In this document: positions 16,377-23,807 of the stretch, one piece after another
Layout: each line of letters begins with the position of its first letter
How positions within the stretch are numbered: position 1 is the stretch's first letter
Assembly (NCBI RefSeq): GCF_003172935.1
Contig: NZ_QGKS01000312.1
Location: 1-35,631 of the forward strand
Origin: Micromonospora sicca
GTDB lineage: Bacteria; Actinomycetota; Actinomycetes; Mycobacteriales; Micromonosporaceae
Direction: 5' to 3'
DNA length: 35,631 bases
Position numbers and translations under genes: made by a program
Notes under the pieces: generated by a model
Seen by the model: only the letters and a program-made list of their open reading frames with translations
Databases searched by the model: none
Told to the model about the DNA's origin: nothing

Positions 16377-17668
16377 GCTCCGGCCTCCGCCGACGAGCGG
16401 ATCGCGTCGACCAGGATGGCCAGGCCCTCGCGGGCCTCCTCCTCGGTGAGGGTGAGCGGCGGGCCCATCCGTAACACGTTGCCGTACAGGCCGCCCTTGC
16501 CGGCGAGCAGGCCACCGGCCCTGCACGCCTCGAAGACCCGGACGGTCATCGCCGGGTCGGGCTCGGTCGTGCCCGGGCGGACGAACTCGACGCCGAGCAT
16601 CAGCCCCTTGCCGCGTACCTCGGCGACGCAGTCGAGGCCGCCCACCGCGGACCGCAGGCCGTCGGCGAGGATCGCGCCGACGCGGGCCGCGTTGGCCTGG
16701 AGATCGTGGTCGAGCAGGTAGTCGAGGACGGCGTTGCCGGCGGCCGTGGAGATCGGGTTGCCGCCGAAGGTGGAGAAGCTGATCGCCGGCACCGACTCCA
16801 GCACGTCGGCCCGGCCGACCACCCCGGCGAGGGCGAAGCCGTTGCCGATGCCCTTGGCGAAGGTGAGCAGGTCCGGGGTGACGCCGTGCGCCTGGTAGCC
16901 CCAGAAGTGCTCGCCGGTGCGGCCCCAGCCGGTCTGCACCTCGTCGGAGACGAACAGGATGCCGGACTCGTCAAGCACCTTCTTCCAGGCGGCGAAGAGA
17001 CCGTCCGGCGGGTGCACGAAGCCGCCGACGCCCTGGATCGGCTCGGCGATCAGGCAGGCCACGTCGCCGGCGGTCTGGGTGGCGAGCACCTCGCGCAGGT
17101 CCTCCACCGCCGCGTCGACCTGCTCGCCGGGGCCGAGCCGGGCGAGCAGGCCGCGGACCCGCTCGCCGGAGTGCAGCCAGGCCACCTGGAGCGGGTTGAG
17201 CGCACTGGCCGACCAGCTCCGGTTGCCGGTGACGCCCATCGCCGCGTACGACCGGCCGTGGTAGCTGTTGCGCACGGCGAGGATCTGGTGCGAGCGGCGG
17301 TAGTTGGTGGCGACCAGCAGCGCCGCCTCGTTGGCCTCGGTGCCGGAGTTGGTGAAGAACACCCGGGCGTCGGGGATGCCGGAGACCCGGGCGACCTTCT
17401 CGGCCAGCTCGACCTGCTGCCGGATCAGGTAGAGCGTGGAGCTGTGCACGATGCCGGTGGCGAGCTGCCGCTGCACCGCCTCCCGGATCTCCGGGATGTC
17501 GTAACCGACCATGTTGGTCAGCACCCCGCCGAAGAAGTCCAGGTAGCTGCGTCCCTGCGCGTCGGTCACCCGGCGTCCGGAGCCGGAGACCAACTCGATC
17601 GGCTCGTCGTAGTAGAGCGGCATCCAGGACGGGAGCACGGCCCGGTGCCGGGCCAGCAGATCGGTCAT
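16373..17668 (-). CDS. Class III (omega-amino acid) aminotransferase
   Basis: This 431-residue PLP enzyme of the class III family reads SGSGRRVTDAQGRSYLDFFGG at the start, FFTNSGTEANEAALLVA (cofactor phosphate site), NSYHGRSYAAMGVTGN, DEVQTGWGRTG and LLTFAKGIGNG (the Schiff-base Lys). It is coupled to the semialdehyde dehydrogenase gene, so the likely reaction is beta-alanine or 3-aminoisobutyrate with pyruvate or 2-oxoglutarate, giving the semialdehyde that the next enzyme consumes. The ATG at 17668 has AGGG upstream. About 40 bases before the start lies a direct repeat ACAGTGACAGT (minus strand), a possible regulator site. 4-Aminobutyrate is an alternative substrate. Confidence 0.85.
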   Translation of the reverse strand: MTDLLARHRAVLPSWMPLYYDEPIELVSGSGRRVTDAQGRSYLDFFGGVLTNMVGYDIPEIREAVQRQLATGIVHSSTLYLIRQQVELAEKVARVSGIPDARVFFTNSGTEANEAALLVATNYRRSHQILAVRNSYHGRSYAAMGVTGNRSWSASALNPLQVAWLHSGERVRGLLARLGPGEQVDAAVEDLREVLATQTAGDVACLIAEPIQGVGGFVHPPDGLFAAWKKVLDESGILFVSDEVQTGWGRTGEHFWGYQAHGVTPDLLTFAKGIGNGFALAGVVGRADVLESVPAISFSTFGGNPISTAAGNAVLDYLLDHDLQANAARVGAILADGLRSAVGGLDCVAEVRGKGLMLGVEFVRPGTTEPDPAMTVRVFEACRAGGLLAGKGGLYGNVLRMGPPLTLTEEEAREGLAILVDAIRSSAEAGA

Positions 17669-17817
17669 CGTCGCACCCTTCGGCGGCTGTTCGGTCCCCG
17701 CACGCTCTCACCAGCCGGCGGCAGGGACAACTGTCACTGTGTAGCGCAGCGAGGGCGCCCGCCTGACAGCGCGTCAACCGCGGCGCTGCGGTTTCCGAAG
17801 CAGAGCATGATGGGCGC

Positions 17818-18105
17818 TCACCGTTCCGCCCGCTCGACCCGCCCGTCACCCACTCGATCCGCAGCATCGGGGGCAAGAGCGACCGCCTGGTGGCCCCGGA
17901 GACGTCGCTGCCGGCCATGATCTGGCTCGGCCAGAAGGTGCCGGGCAGCCGCCAGCCGGCGCTCCGGGGGTACGCCTCCGCACGGCTGACCGGCCGCACG
18001 CGGTGACCGCCGAGGTCGGAACTCGTAGCCGGCCGAGAGCGCCCAGATCCGGCCGGTCCCGGTGAGCCGGACGACCAGCCGCTCCGGGTCCACGCCCACC
18101 AGCAC
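17818..18105 (-). pseudogene. Decayed small protein with PGTxxPxxIxAG motif (frameshifted)
   Basis: In the 545-base gap 17669-18213 there is no intact gene, but the minus strand encodes two pieces of what looks like one protein in different frames. From GTG 18105 one frame gives MLVGVDPERLVVRLTGTGR, followed by IWALSAGYEF. Past about 18018 another frame gives RPVSRAEAY, then GWRLPGTFWPSQIMAGSDVS. A single frameshift near 18015-18020 would join them. The pattern (short strand-rich N-terminus, then a PGTxxPxxIxAG segment) resembles a family of about 100-residue PH-like hypothetical proteins in actinomycetes, as I recall it. Sequence after about 17880 no longer fits in any frame, so the 3' end is also degraded. 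Confidence 0.45.
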
Positions 18106-18213
18106 GGTCGTGATTAACGACCTGGTCGCGGTCCCGCCCGCCGCCCAGGGTCGACAAACCGTGTCCTGCCCTGGTCCGGCGGGCGGAGTGAGCGCCTCGG
18201 CGATCAGGCGCAG

Positions 18214-19227
18214 TCAGAACGAACAGTTGACGAGATCGCATTCGGGGCCGAGTCGGATACCGAAGCGCGCTTCGACGCCGTCTCGGATGTGTGCGGCGAA
18301 CTTCATGACGTCCGACGCGGTGGCGCCGCCTCGATTGGTCACGGCGAGCGCGTGACGGCTGGACAGCGCCACCGTCCCGTTCCCCCACTCGTGACCGTAG
18401 CCACGGGGGAACCCGGCATGCTCGATCAGCCACGCTGCCGGCAACTTCGTTCCCTTGACGTCGAAGTACCGGGGGCACTCGGCGGCACGCGCCGGCACCT
18501 CGGCGAGGACCGGATTGATGAAGAACGACCCGACACTCCAGGTGTCGTGATTCTCCGGGTCGAGGACCATGGCCCTGCTGCGGCGCAGGGCGAGAACGGC
18601 CTCCCGTACGTCGGCGGGGGCCGCGGTGCCGCCGACCGCGATTCCCAGCTTGCGGGCAAGCTCCACGTACTCGATCGGCCGCGACTGGTTGCTCCGGCGC
18701 AGGCGGAACGTCACCTGCACCACCACCCAGCGGTCGCTGTGCTTGAAAACCGACTGCCGATGGCTGCCGAAGCCGCAGCGCTCGGGGGTCCACCGCTCCA
18801 GGAGACCGGTGTGCCGGTCGTACACGGAGAGCGATTCGAGCACGTCAGAGGTCACGGTGCCGAAGGCGCCGACGTTCTGTACGGGCGTACCGCCCACCAG
18901 GCCGGGGATGCCGGACAGGGCCTCCAGGCCGGACAGGCCCTCGTGGACGCTGGCCTTCACGACGTCGTCCCACTCCACGCCAGCAGCCGCGGTAACCAGC
19001 TCGCCGTCGATGTGAAACTCGGCGGAGGCCATCTTGATGACCGTGCCGTGCCAGCCGATGTCGCCCACCACCAGGTTCGATCCGCCGCCCATCACCAGCA
19101 GTTGATCACCGTCACTGGTGGTCTCGTGCAGAAGCTCGATCACCTGCGAGGTGGTCTCCGGGACGTAGAGGCGGCCTACCGGCCCGCCAACCCGCATGGT
19201 GGTGAGGTCAGCAAACGTGATGGTCAC
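18214..19227 (-). CDS. murB: UDP-N-acetylenolpyruvoylglucosamine reductase (MurB)
   Basis: This 337-residue flavoenzyme reduces UDP-GlcNAc-enolpyruvate to UDP-MurNAc in peptidoglycan precursor synthesis. The FAD-binding signature VMGGGSNLVVGD is at 45-56, SGIPGLVGGTPVQNVGAFG at 105-123, the proton-donor Ser (234) in GSFFINP, and the late catalytic Glu (about 329) near the C-terminus. Phe replaces the usual Tyr in the QNVGA(Y)G motif. I start it at GTG 19227 (VTITFADLTTMRVGG), because the longer form is Arg/Ser-rich noise. It is not in a division/cell-wall cluster; the other cell-wall genes here (murD2, murL) lie 13.6 kb away, beyond a block of unrelated genes. Confidence 0.92.
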   Translation of the reverse strand: MTITFADLTTMRVGGPVGRLYVPETTSQVIELLHETTSDGDQLLVMGGGSNLVVGDIGWHGTVIKMASAEFHIDGELVTAAAGVEWDDVVKASVHEGLSGLEALSGIPGLVGGTPVQNVGAFGTVTSDVLESLSVYDRHTGLLERWTPERCGFGSHRQSVFKHSDRWVVVQVTFRLRRSNQSRPIEYVELARKLGIAVGGTAAPADVREAVLALRRSRAMVLDPENHDTWSVGSFFINPVLAEVPARAAECPRYFDVKGTKLPAAWLIEHAGFPRGYGHEWGNGTVALSSRHALAVTNRGGATASDVMKFAAHIRDGVEARFGIRLGPECDLVNCSF

Positions 19228-19300
19228 GGTGCCCAGCCTACTAATCGGCGCGGAGCAACTCCCAGTTCCTCGCCGCGAACCGGCGGGGCGTCGCTCAGGG

Positions 19301-19717
19301 CTACGACGACCGGACCTGACGAACGGCCGTCTCGACGGCACGGTCACAGATGGATCGCCAGTCCTCCGGAGGGGTCCGCCGCATCCTGAGGCCCGCCAGG
19401 ATGGTCACCGGCCACGACGCGAAGTCGTCCGGCTGTCTCCCGTTGACCTCGAGGAACAGATCCAGGTCATACTCGTCCGAGGTCTGCTCGAGGTATTCCT
19501 GCACCACGGCGAGGAGGGCGTTGGCGAGCGCCAGTGCCGCGACCTCCCCGCCGACGGTTACGCCCGTTTCCGTCATTATCCGGTCTTGCAGCATGGTCGC
19601 GTCGACGGCCGCCTGCCGAAACAGATCGTCGGTGGACGCCGGACTGCTTACTTTCTCGATCACCGCGTGGCACATCCCGTCGAACCAGGCCGTCCACGCC
19701 GCCGCGCGTGACCACAT
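19301..19717 (-). CDS. Hypothetical small helical protein
   Basis: This 138-residue protein has no family I recognise. It is mainly helical and acidic in the middle (EYLEQTSDEYDLDLFLEVNG) and ends VETAVRQVRSS. Methionine starts are possible at 19717 (MWSRAAAWTAW), 19675 (MCHAVIEK) and, much further out, 19894; none has a convincing ribosome site. I chose 19717 because residues before it become Pro/Arg/Gln-rich and less protein-like. The 280 bases from 19718 to the PP2C-like gene hold no other gene I can support. It is the outermost member of the leftward arm of the conflict-type block and may be a separate unit. Confidence 0.5.
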   Translation of the reverse strand: MWSRAAAWTAWFDGMCHAVIEKVSSPASTDDLFRQAAVDATMLQDRIMTETGVTVGGEVAALALANALLAVVQEYLEQTSDEYDLDLFLEVNGRQPDDFASWPVTILAGLRMRRTPPEDWRSICDRAVETAVRQVRSS

Positions 19718-19997
19718 CCGGAACCGATGAATGGCGGGACGCTGTTTCGGGGCGGGTCGGGCTTGTGGTGATGGTCTTTCGTGCAGAGGCTGACCCGCCG
19801 GTATTGAAGCGTCGCGGGCTCTTCCATGCAACCGCACTGTCGCAATCCTGTCAACGAACTCGCCAGTCCCCCAGACTGTCGGCGATTTCCCCATTGGCGA
19901 CCGTCTCGCCCCGTTCGACGGTCCCGGGGGCGACCAGTGGAACTGGGCGGAACACCACGATATCGCTCCCGCACCCACGGCACCGACCATTCCCGCC

Positions 19998-20756
19998 TCA
20001 GCTCCTGAGCACCGCGAGGGTCGCGTCGTCGTGCCGCTTGACCCGGCCGCGGCCGGACCGCACCAGCAGCTCCGGACGGTCCACCTCGTACGCCCGGACC
20101 GCGTCGATGGCGGCCCGCGGACCGCCCCGCTCAACCAGCCGGAACACGTCCGTCCAGTCGAGCGGGAAGATCTCGGTGAGCCGGGAGATCCCGTCGGTGC
20201 ACAGCAGCAGCCGGCGCAGCCCCTGGCGGGACAGCGTGCCCGTCACCGCCTCGGCCGCCGCGGCCGGATCGGTTGACGCCACCCAGAACCCACCTGGCCG
20301 GTTGCGCAGCCCGGCGACCGTGTGCCGGTCGTAGGCCGGGAGCGTGTCGGTGCGGTTGTCGTGTACGGCGACGATCCCGTCTCCGTCCTCGAACACCACG
20401 GACGAGTCGCACAGCACCAGATAGTCCACCTGGTCGCCGCGTTCACGCACCATCGCGACGGTGGTGGACGGACTGTTCGGATCCGTCAGGTCGCAGCTGC
20501 CTTTGTGGAGTCCGCGCATCCGGTCGATGGCTGTCGCCAGGATCTGGTTGAGAGCGGCCGCCTGATCCGCCGACAACGCCTCGACCAGGCAGGAGGCTAG
20601 CGCCCGGACCAGCCACGCCGGATTGTGCACACAGCCGGTGTCCAGGTCGGGTGGTTGGGTGACCCCGTCGAGGACGATCGCAAAGCCGGCCGAGACGACG
20701 ACGTGGTCTTCGTTGGGCCGGTCGGAGCCGGGCTCGGTGGCGAACGCGAAGTCCAT
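19998..20756 (-). CDS. PP2C-family protein phosphatase-like protein
   Basis: This 252-residue cytoplasmic protein has the PP2C (PPM) layout. The metal-site Asp motifs are NED at 15-17, LDG at 29-31, CTDGIS at 186-191 and HDDATLAVL at 242-250; SPSTTVAMV lies near 95. These fit a Mn/Mg-dependent Ser/Thr phosphatase, short but complete at the ends. I start it at ATG 20756 (MDFAFATEPGSDRPNED), 7 bases after the upstream gene's stop, because the upstream extension is a shadow of that gene. By analogy with TerY-type vWA/PP2C/kinase triads, it may work with the vWA protein across the divergent promoter. No kinase is encoded nearby. Confidence 0.75.
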   Translation of the reverse strand: MDFAFATEPGSDRPNEDHVVVSAGFAIVLDGVTQPPDLDTGCVHNPAWLVRALASCLVEALSADQAAALNQILATAIDRMRGLHKGSCDLTDPNSPSTTVAMVRERGDQVDYLVLCDSSVVFEDGDGIVAVHDNRTDTLPAYDRHTVAGLRNRPGGFWVASTDPAAAAEAVTGTLSRQGLRRLLLCTDGISRLTEIFPLDWTDVFRLVERGGPRAAIDAVRAYEVDRPELLVRSGRGRVKRHDDATLAVLRS

Positions 20757-20763
20757 GCCGTGG

Positions 20764-21984
20764 TCAGCCGTCCACGCCGACGTCGAGGAGGAGCCCGGCC
20801 GCGTCGACGAGCAGCCGCCGCGCGGACCGCACCGCCGACAGCGTCTCCTGCAGCAGGTTTTCCGCCGCCCGCGGGTTCGTCGCCCAGTCGGTGCCCACGC
20901 CGACCGTGTCGACCTCCAGGTTGTGCGGCAGGTAGAGCCGCCGCATTCCGTCGAAGGTCTGGAAGGGGACAAAGACCTGGCTGGTCACCACGAGGACATG
21001 CTGTCCCGGCCGCGGGTCGCCGCACCAGGCCCACAACCGCATCGTGTCGGCCGTGTCGGGTCGGTAGGGCGGGCGGCCGGTGCTCGCGGACAGCGCCGAG
21101 CCGAGGACGTGCCCCCCGCCGTCGACGAGGTCGACCCGGCGATCGTGCGTGTACGCGGCCGGAGTGTCGGCGGCCCCGGCCGCTCCCGCGCAGCGCCATC
21201 GGGGACACCGGACCTCCGCCGACGGGCAGCCGCACAGGTACATCACCACGGCCGGCGACGCGCCGAAGGCGGCCCGGGCGGCGCCGACCATGAGGTCGAA
21301 CTCGTCGGCGGCGTTGGGGGCGAAGTGCCGCACCGCAAGCCGTTCCGGTCGCGGCGGACCGTTCGCCAGCCGGCGCGGGCTGCCCAGGAAGCTGATCTCG
21401 CCGAGACCGACGCCGGACGCCCGGAGCTCCGCCGCGTGACGGGCCCGGATCAGCGGCGAGGTGAACCCACCGCCGAGGACGAGGGTGTGGTCGTAGCGGC
21501 GCTGTCGCGGCCGCCGGGGGCTCACCAGTCCCAGTTCGTCGGCCAGGTCGAGAACGCGGGCCCGCACGTCGGGGGCCAGGTCACCCGCAACCGCTTGCCA
21601 GCGCTCCCGGTACGTGCCGCCACCAGACATGCGGAAGTTGAAGTGGGCGGATGCGACACGCTCGACGGCCAGTGCGCGGCGCAGCAACCAGGTCTGGCCG
21701 GCGGACAGGCCGTTCCGGGTCGCCGGCGCACCGCGCAGGACCGGCACCAACCATCCCGGCAACGCTTCGTCGACGTCGAGCTGACGACCGACGGCCGACG
21801 CACTGTCCGCCCAGGAGGCCGGGTCGTCGACGCCGGGCCGTACGCCGAGGACGCCCAGCAGCTCCCTCATGACCTCGCCGGAGAGCCATGTCTCCACGGC
21901 GCGAAACGCCAGCGACGCCCGCTCGGCGACCGCCCCCACCTCGGGCGGCGGCGCGGTCATCGCCGAATTGCTCATTCCTGGCAC
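20764..21984 (-). CDS. YdcF/DUF218-like protein, paralogue A
   Basis: This 406-residue protein is related to those at 30888-31901 and 31898-32884. All three share a helical N-terminal part (a FGG/LGV...W...F.FR.G pattern), then a Rossmann-like half: YDHTLVLGGGFTSPL near 165, PDTADTMRLWA near 310, VLVVTSQVFVPFQTFD near 335, and VDTVGVGTDW. This order (Gly-rich loop, [S/N]T.[D/E]T helix, VTS strand) resembles the YdcF/ElyC/SanA (DUF218) fold, but here without a membrane anchor. Paralogue A has an extra Cys-containing insert (CGCPSAEVRCPRWRC, about 250-265), possibly metal-binding. GTG 21984 starts just after the membrane-protein stop; ATG 21975 is an alternative. The ligand is unknown. Confidence 0.7.
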   Translation of the reverse strand: MPGMSNSAMTAPPPEVGAVAERASLAFRAVETWLSGEVMRELLGVLGVRPGVDDPASWADSASAVGRQLDVDEALPGWLVPVLRGAPATRNGLSAGQTWLLRRALAVERVASAHFNFRMSGGGTYRERWQAVAGDLAPDVRARVLDLADELGLVSPRRPRQRRYDHTLVLGGGFTSPLIRARHAAELRASGVGLGEISFLGSPRRLANGPPRPERLAVRHFAPNAADEFDLMVGAARAAFGASPAVVMYLCGCPSAEVRCPRWRCAGAAGAADTPAAYTHDRRVDLVDGGGHVLGSALSASTGRPPYRPDTADTMRLWAWCGDPRPGQHVLVVTSQVFVPFQTFDGMRRLYLPHNLEVDTVGVGTDWATNPRAAENLLQETLSAVRSARRLLVDAAGLLLDVGVDG

Positions 21985-21990
21985 CGGGCG

Positions 21991-22497
21991 TCAGGCGCCC
22001 GTGGAGTGGTAGAGCATGAGGTACACGACCAGCCCGAGCGCCAGCAGCGCCACGAGCTGCGCGACCAGCCCGCACAGGACCCAACGGCCCTTCCAGCTGT
22101 TGGCCCGCCGGAGGGAGTTCACGGTCCGGACCTGCATGTAGCCGACATTGTTCCGGGCGCGCACCTCGTCGTCCCGGTCCCACCGTTCGTCGAGGAGCTT
22201 GTTGAGGGTGGGCACGTCCGCCACCGAGTACGGGCGGTTCCAGCCGGCCAGGATCCCCGCGGCGGCGGCCATCGAGAATGCGCCGAGGGCGACCACGAGC
22301 GCCGGCAGTGCGTCCCGCGGGAAGGTGTACGTGGTGCCCACCCGGAAGAACGCGACGACGGCGGCGAGCAACGAGACAAGACTCGCGGATGTCGTCACGA
22401 GCAACGCGCCCCGGGAGTCGAAGTGGACCCGTCGGTCCCGCTCGGCCTTGAGCTCGGCCTCGATGAACGCGGTGTAGGCCTTGCCCTGGTCACTCAC
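21991..22497 (-). CDS. Three-TM membrane protein, SLATT/Pycsar-TM-like effector candidate
   Basis: This 168-residue protein begins with a charged helix (AYTAFIEAELKAERDRRVHFDSRG), then a membrane hairpin (about 31-52 and 63-85). A roughly 50-residue cytoplasmic stretch (LNKLLDERWDRDDEVRARNN) and a last membrane segment (about 138-163) follow. The order of soluble helix, TM pair, helical linker and TM resembles the small pore-forming effectors (SLATT, Pycsar TM) coupled to nucleotide or ATPase sensors in bacterial conflict systems; I judge this by pattern only. GTG 22497 lies 6 bases after the stop of the small upstream gene. It ends just before paralogue A, so both belong to one transcript. 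Confidence 0.65.
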   Translation of the reverse strand: MSDQGKAYTAFIEAELKAERDRRVHFDSRGALLVTTSASLVSLLAAVVAFFRVGTTYTFPRDALPALVVALGAFSMAAAAGILAGWNRPYSVADVPTLNKLLDERWDRDDEVRARNNVGYMQVRTVNSLRRANSWKGRWVLCGLVAQLVALLALGLVVYLMLYHSTGA

Positions 22498-22503
22498 GGG
22501 TGA

Positions 22504-22692
22504 TCAATCTTCATCCGGACCGTCCCCGCGCTGCGGCTCCTCGTCCATCCATCCCCGCTCTGCCGGCGTCGGCGGCGGATCGAGCAGACCCCTGGTGTGC
22601 TGGGCCGGCACCACCGACTCCGGGGCGGGCGGCCCGTCGGTCGTGGACGCTTCGTCGTGGGGCGCGTCGGGCTGGGCACCGGCAACTGTCAC
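22504..22692 (-). CDS. Small acidic, proline-rich hypothetical protein
   Basis: This 62-residue reading frame has no recognisable domain. It is Pro/Asp/Glu-rich, probably disordered, and ends GDGPDED. GTG 22692 has GGAGG about 9 nt upstream; an earlier GTG at 22701 sits too close to that site. The stop is 6 bases before the three-TM gene. As first frame of the leftward operon it could be a leader or antitoxin-like partner, but it may also be noncoding. Confidence 0.35.
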   Translation of the reverse strand: MTVAGAQPDAPHDEASTTDGPPAPESVVPAQHTRGLLDPPPTPAERGWMDEEPQRGDGPDED

Positions 22693-22781
22693 CGGGGGCA
22701 CCTCCGGACATCCGTGGCTTCGGGAACGTACGGGTGAGCGAGCCTACCCAGGTGGACGCATAACATGTGTCGCAACGACGA

Positions 22782-22795
22782 CAGCCGATCGGCTG
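22782..22795. promoter_or_regulatory. Perfect 14-bp palindrome CAGCCGATCGGCTG
   Basis: A gapless perfect palindrome in the 215-base gap between the two divergent arms of the block. It is a candidate operator for a regulator controlling both directions. No transcription-factor gene of obvious type lies within the block. Confidence 0.45.
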
Positions 22796-22855
22796 GCTTT
22801 CGACACCCCTCACTGCTAGAGCCAATTGCCGCGGTGTCCGCTCGGAGGGACCATC

Positions 22856-22882
22856 GATCCGAATGGCCGAGAGAATCGGATC
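22856..22882. promoter_or_regulatory. Inverted repeat GATCCGA-N13-TCGGATC over the MoxR promoter
   Basis: Perfect 7-bp arms with a 13-nt spacer cover the expected -35 position of the promoter whose -10 box (TAACGT) is at 22895-22900. A protein bound here would block the rightward transcript. Confidence 0.45.
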
Positions 22883-22894
22883 TGCGCCCCGGTC

Positions 22895-22900
22895 TAACGT
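22895..22900 (+). promoter_or_regulatory. -10 box TAACGT, leaderless moxR-type transcript
   Basis: TAnnnT box ending 7 nt before ATG 22908. No ribosome-binding site can fit in between, so the mRNA probably starts at or next to the ATG. Confidence 0.5.
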
Positions 22901-22907
22901 ACCGGCA

Positions 22908-23807
22908 ATGGGGACGCCACGCTTCACGCAGCCCGCCGATCTCGTGACAGCCCTCGATCAGGCCGATTACCTTGCCGATCTGGGTATAGGAACAGCCCTC
23001 TTCCTGGCCATCCAGCTTCGCCGACCGCTGTTTCTCGAGGGCACCCCCGGCGTGGGGAAGACCTCGCTCGCCCGGGCGATGGCGACAGTGCTCGACGCGG
23101 AACTGATCCGCTTGCAGTGCTTCGAGGGGATAGACGCCTCGCAGGCGCTGTACGAATGGGACTTCGCCCGCCAGATCCTGCACGTGCGCATGGCGGGAGA
23201 GTCGGCCGATCGGGCGGAGCTGGAACGATCGCTCTACGATCGGCGGTTCCTGCTCGCCCGACCAATCCTGCGTGCGCTCGAGGCGCCCCGTGCCGTGCTG
23301 CTCATCGACGAGATCGACCGTGCCGATGACGAGTTCGAGGCCTTCCTCCTCGAGGTCCTGGAAGAGGCCACGATCAGCATTCCGGAGTACGGAACGGTGC
23401 GCGCCGCGGGAGATCCACTGGTGGTCCTGACCTCGAACCGGACCCGGGAGGTCCACGACGCACTCAAGCGACGATGCATCTACCACTGGATCGACCTGCC
23501 GGATGCCGATCTGGAGGTCAAGATCGTGTGCCGAGCCAATCGGCACATTCCCGACCAGCTGGCCCGCGACGTGGTCACCACGGTGCGGGAGCTCCGCCGC
23601 TGTGGACTGGTCAAGCCGCCCGGGATCGCCGAATCCATCGACCTGGCGGCGGCGGCCCACCGGCTCGGGGCGGCCACGTTGGACCTGCCGACCACGGAGG
23701 CGGCGCTGGGCACGGTGGTCAAGCACCAGGACGACCGGGCACAGGTCAGGAGCAGGATCCTTCCCCGCATCTTCGGTTCCATCCCCCGCGCCCGCACCGC
23801 CGAGTGA
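22908..23807 (+). CDS. MoxR-family AAA+ ATPase
   Basis: This 299-residue AAA+ ATPase has Walker A GTPGVGKT at 45-52, Walker B VLLIDEIDR at about 130-137, sensor-1 VVLTSNRTRE, and the MoxR-type DALKRRCIYHWIDLPD segment, followed by a helical lid. MoxR ATPases act as chaperone-like motors together with vWA-domain partners, here encoded by the next gene with a 1-nt overlap (TGATG). I start it at ATG 22908 (MGTPRFTQPADLV), just after a -10 box; the longer frame upstream crosses the palindromes and is not protein-like. Cytoplasmic. In this block it is the likely energy-consuming switch. Confidence 0.9.
   Translation: MGTPRFTQPADLVTALDQADYLADLGIGTALFLAIQLRRPLFLEGTPGVGKTSLARAMATVLDAELIRLQCFEGIDASQALYEWDFARQILHVRMAGESADRAELERSLYDRRFLLARPILRALEAPRAVLLIDEIDRADDEFEAFLLEVLEEATISIPEYGTVRAAGDPLVVLTSNRTREVHDALKRRCIYHWIDLPDADLEVKIVCRANRHIPDQLARDVVTTVRELRRCGLVKPPGIAESIDLAAAAHRLGAATLDLPTTEAALGTVVKHQDDRAQVRSRILPRIFGSIPRARTAE

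Noticed and set aside
14059..16515. Very long minus-strand frame overlapping the dehydrogenase gene
   Set aside because: It is low-complexity Arg/Gly/Pro sequence in a shifted frame of mmsA, continuing antisense to the acyltransferase gene. High GC content removes stop codons.
22767..22907. Upstream start for the MoxR gene
   Set aside because: The extension covers both palindromes and the -10 box and has no MoxR similarity, whereas MGTPRFTQPADLV is a normal MoxR N-terminus.
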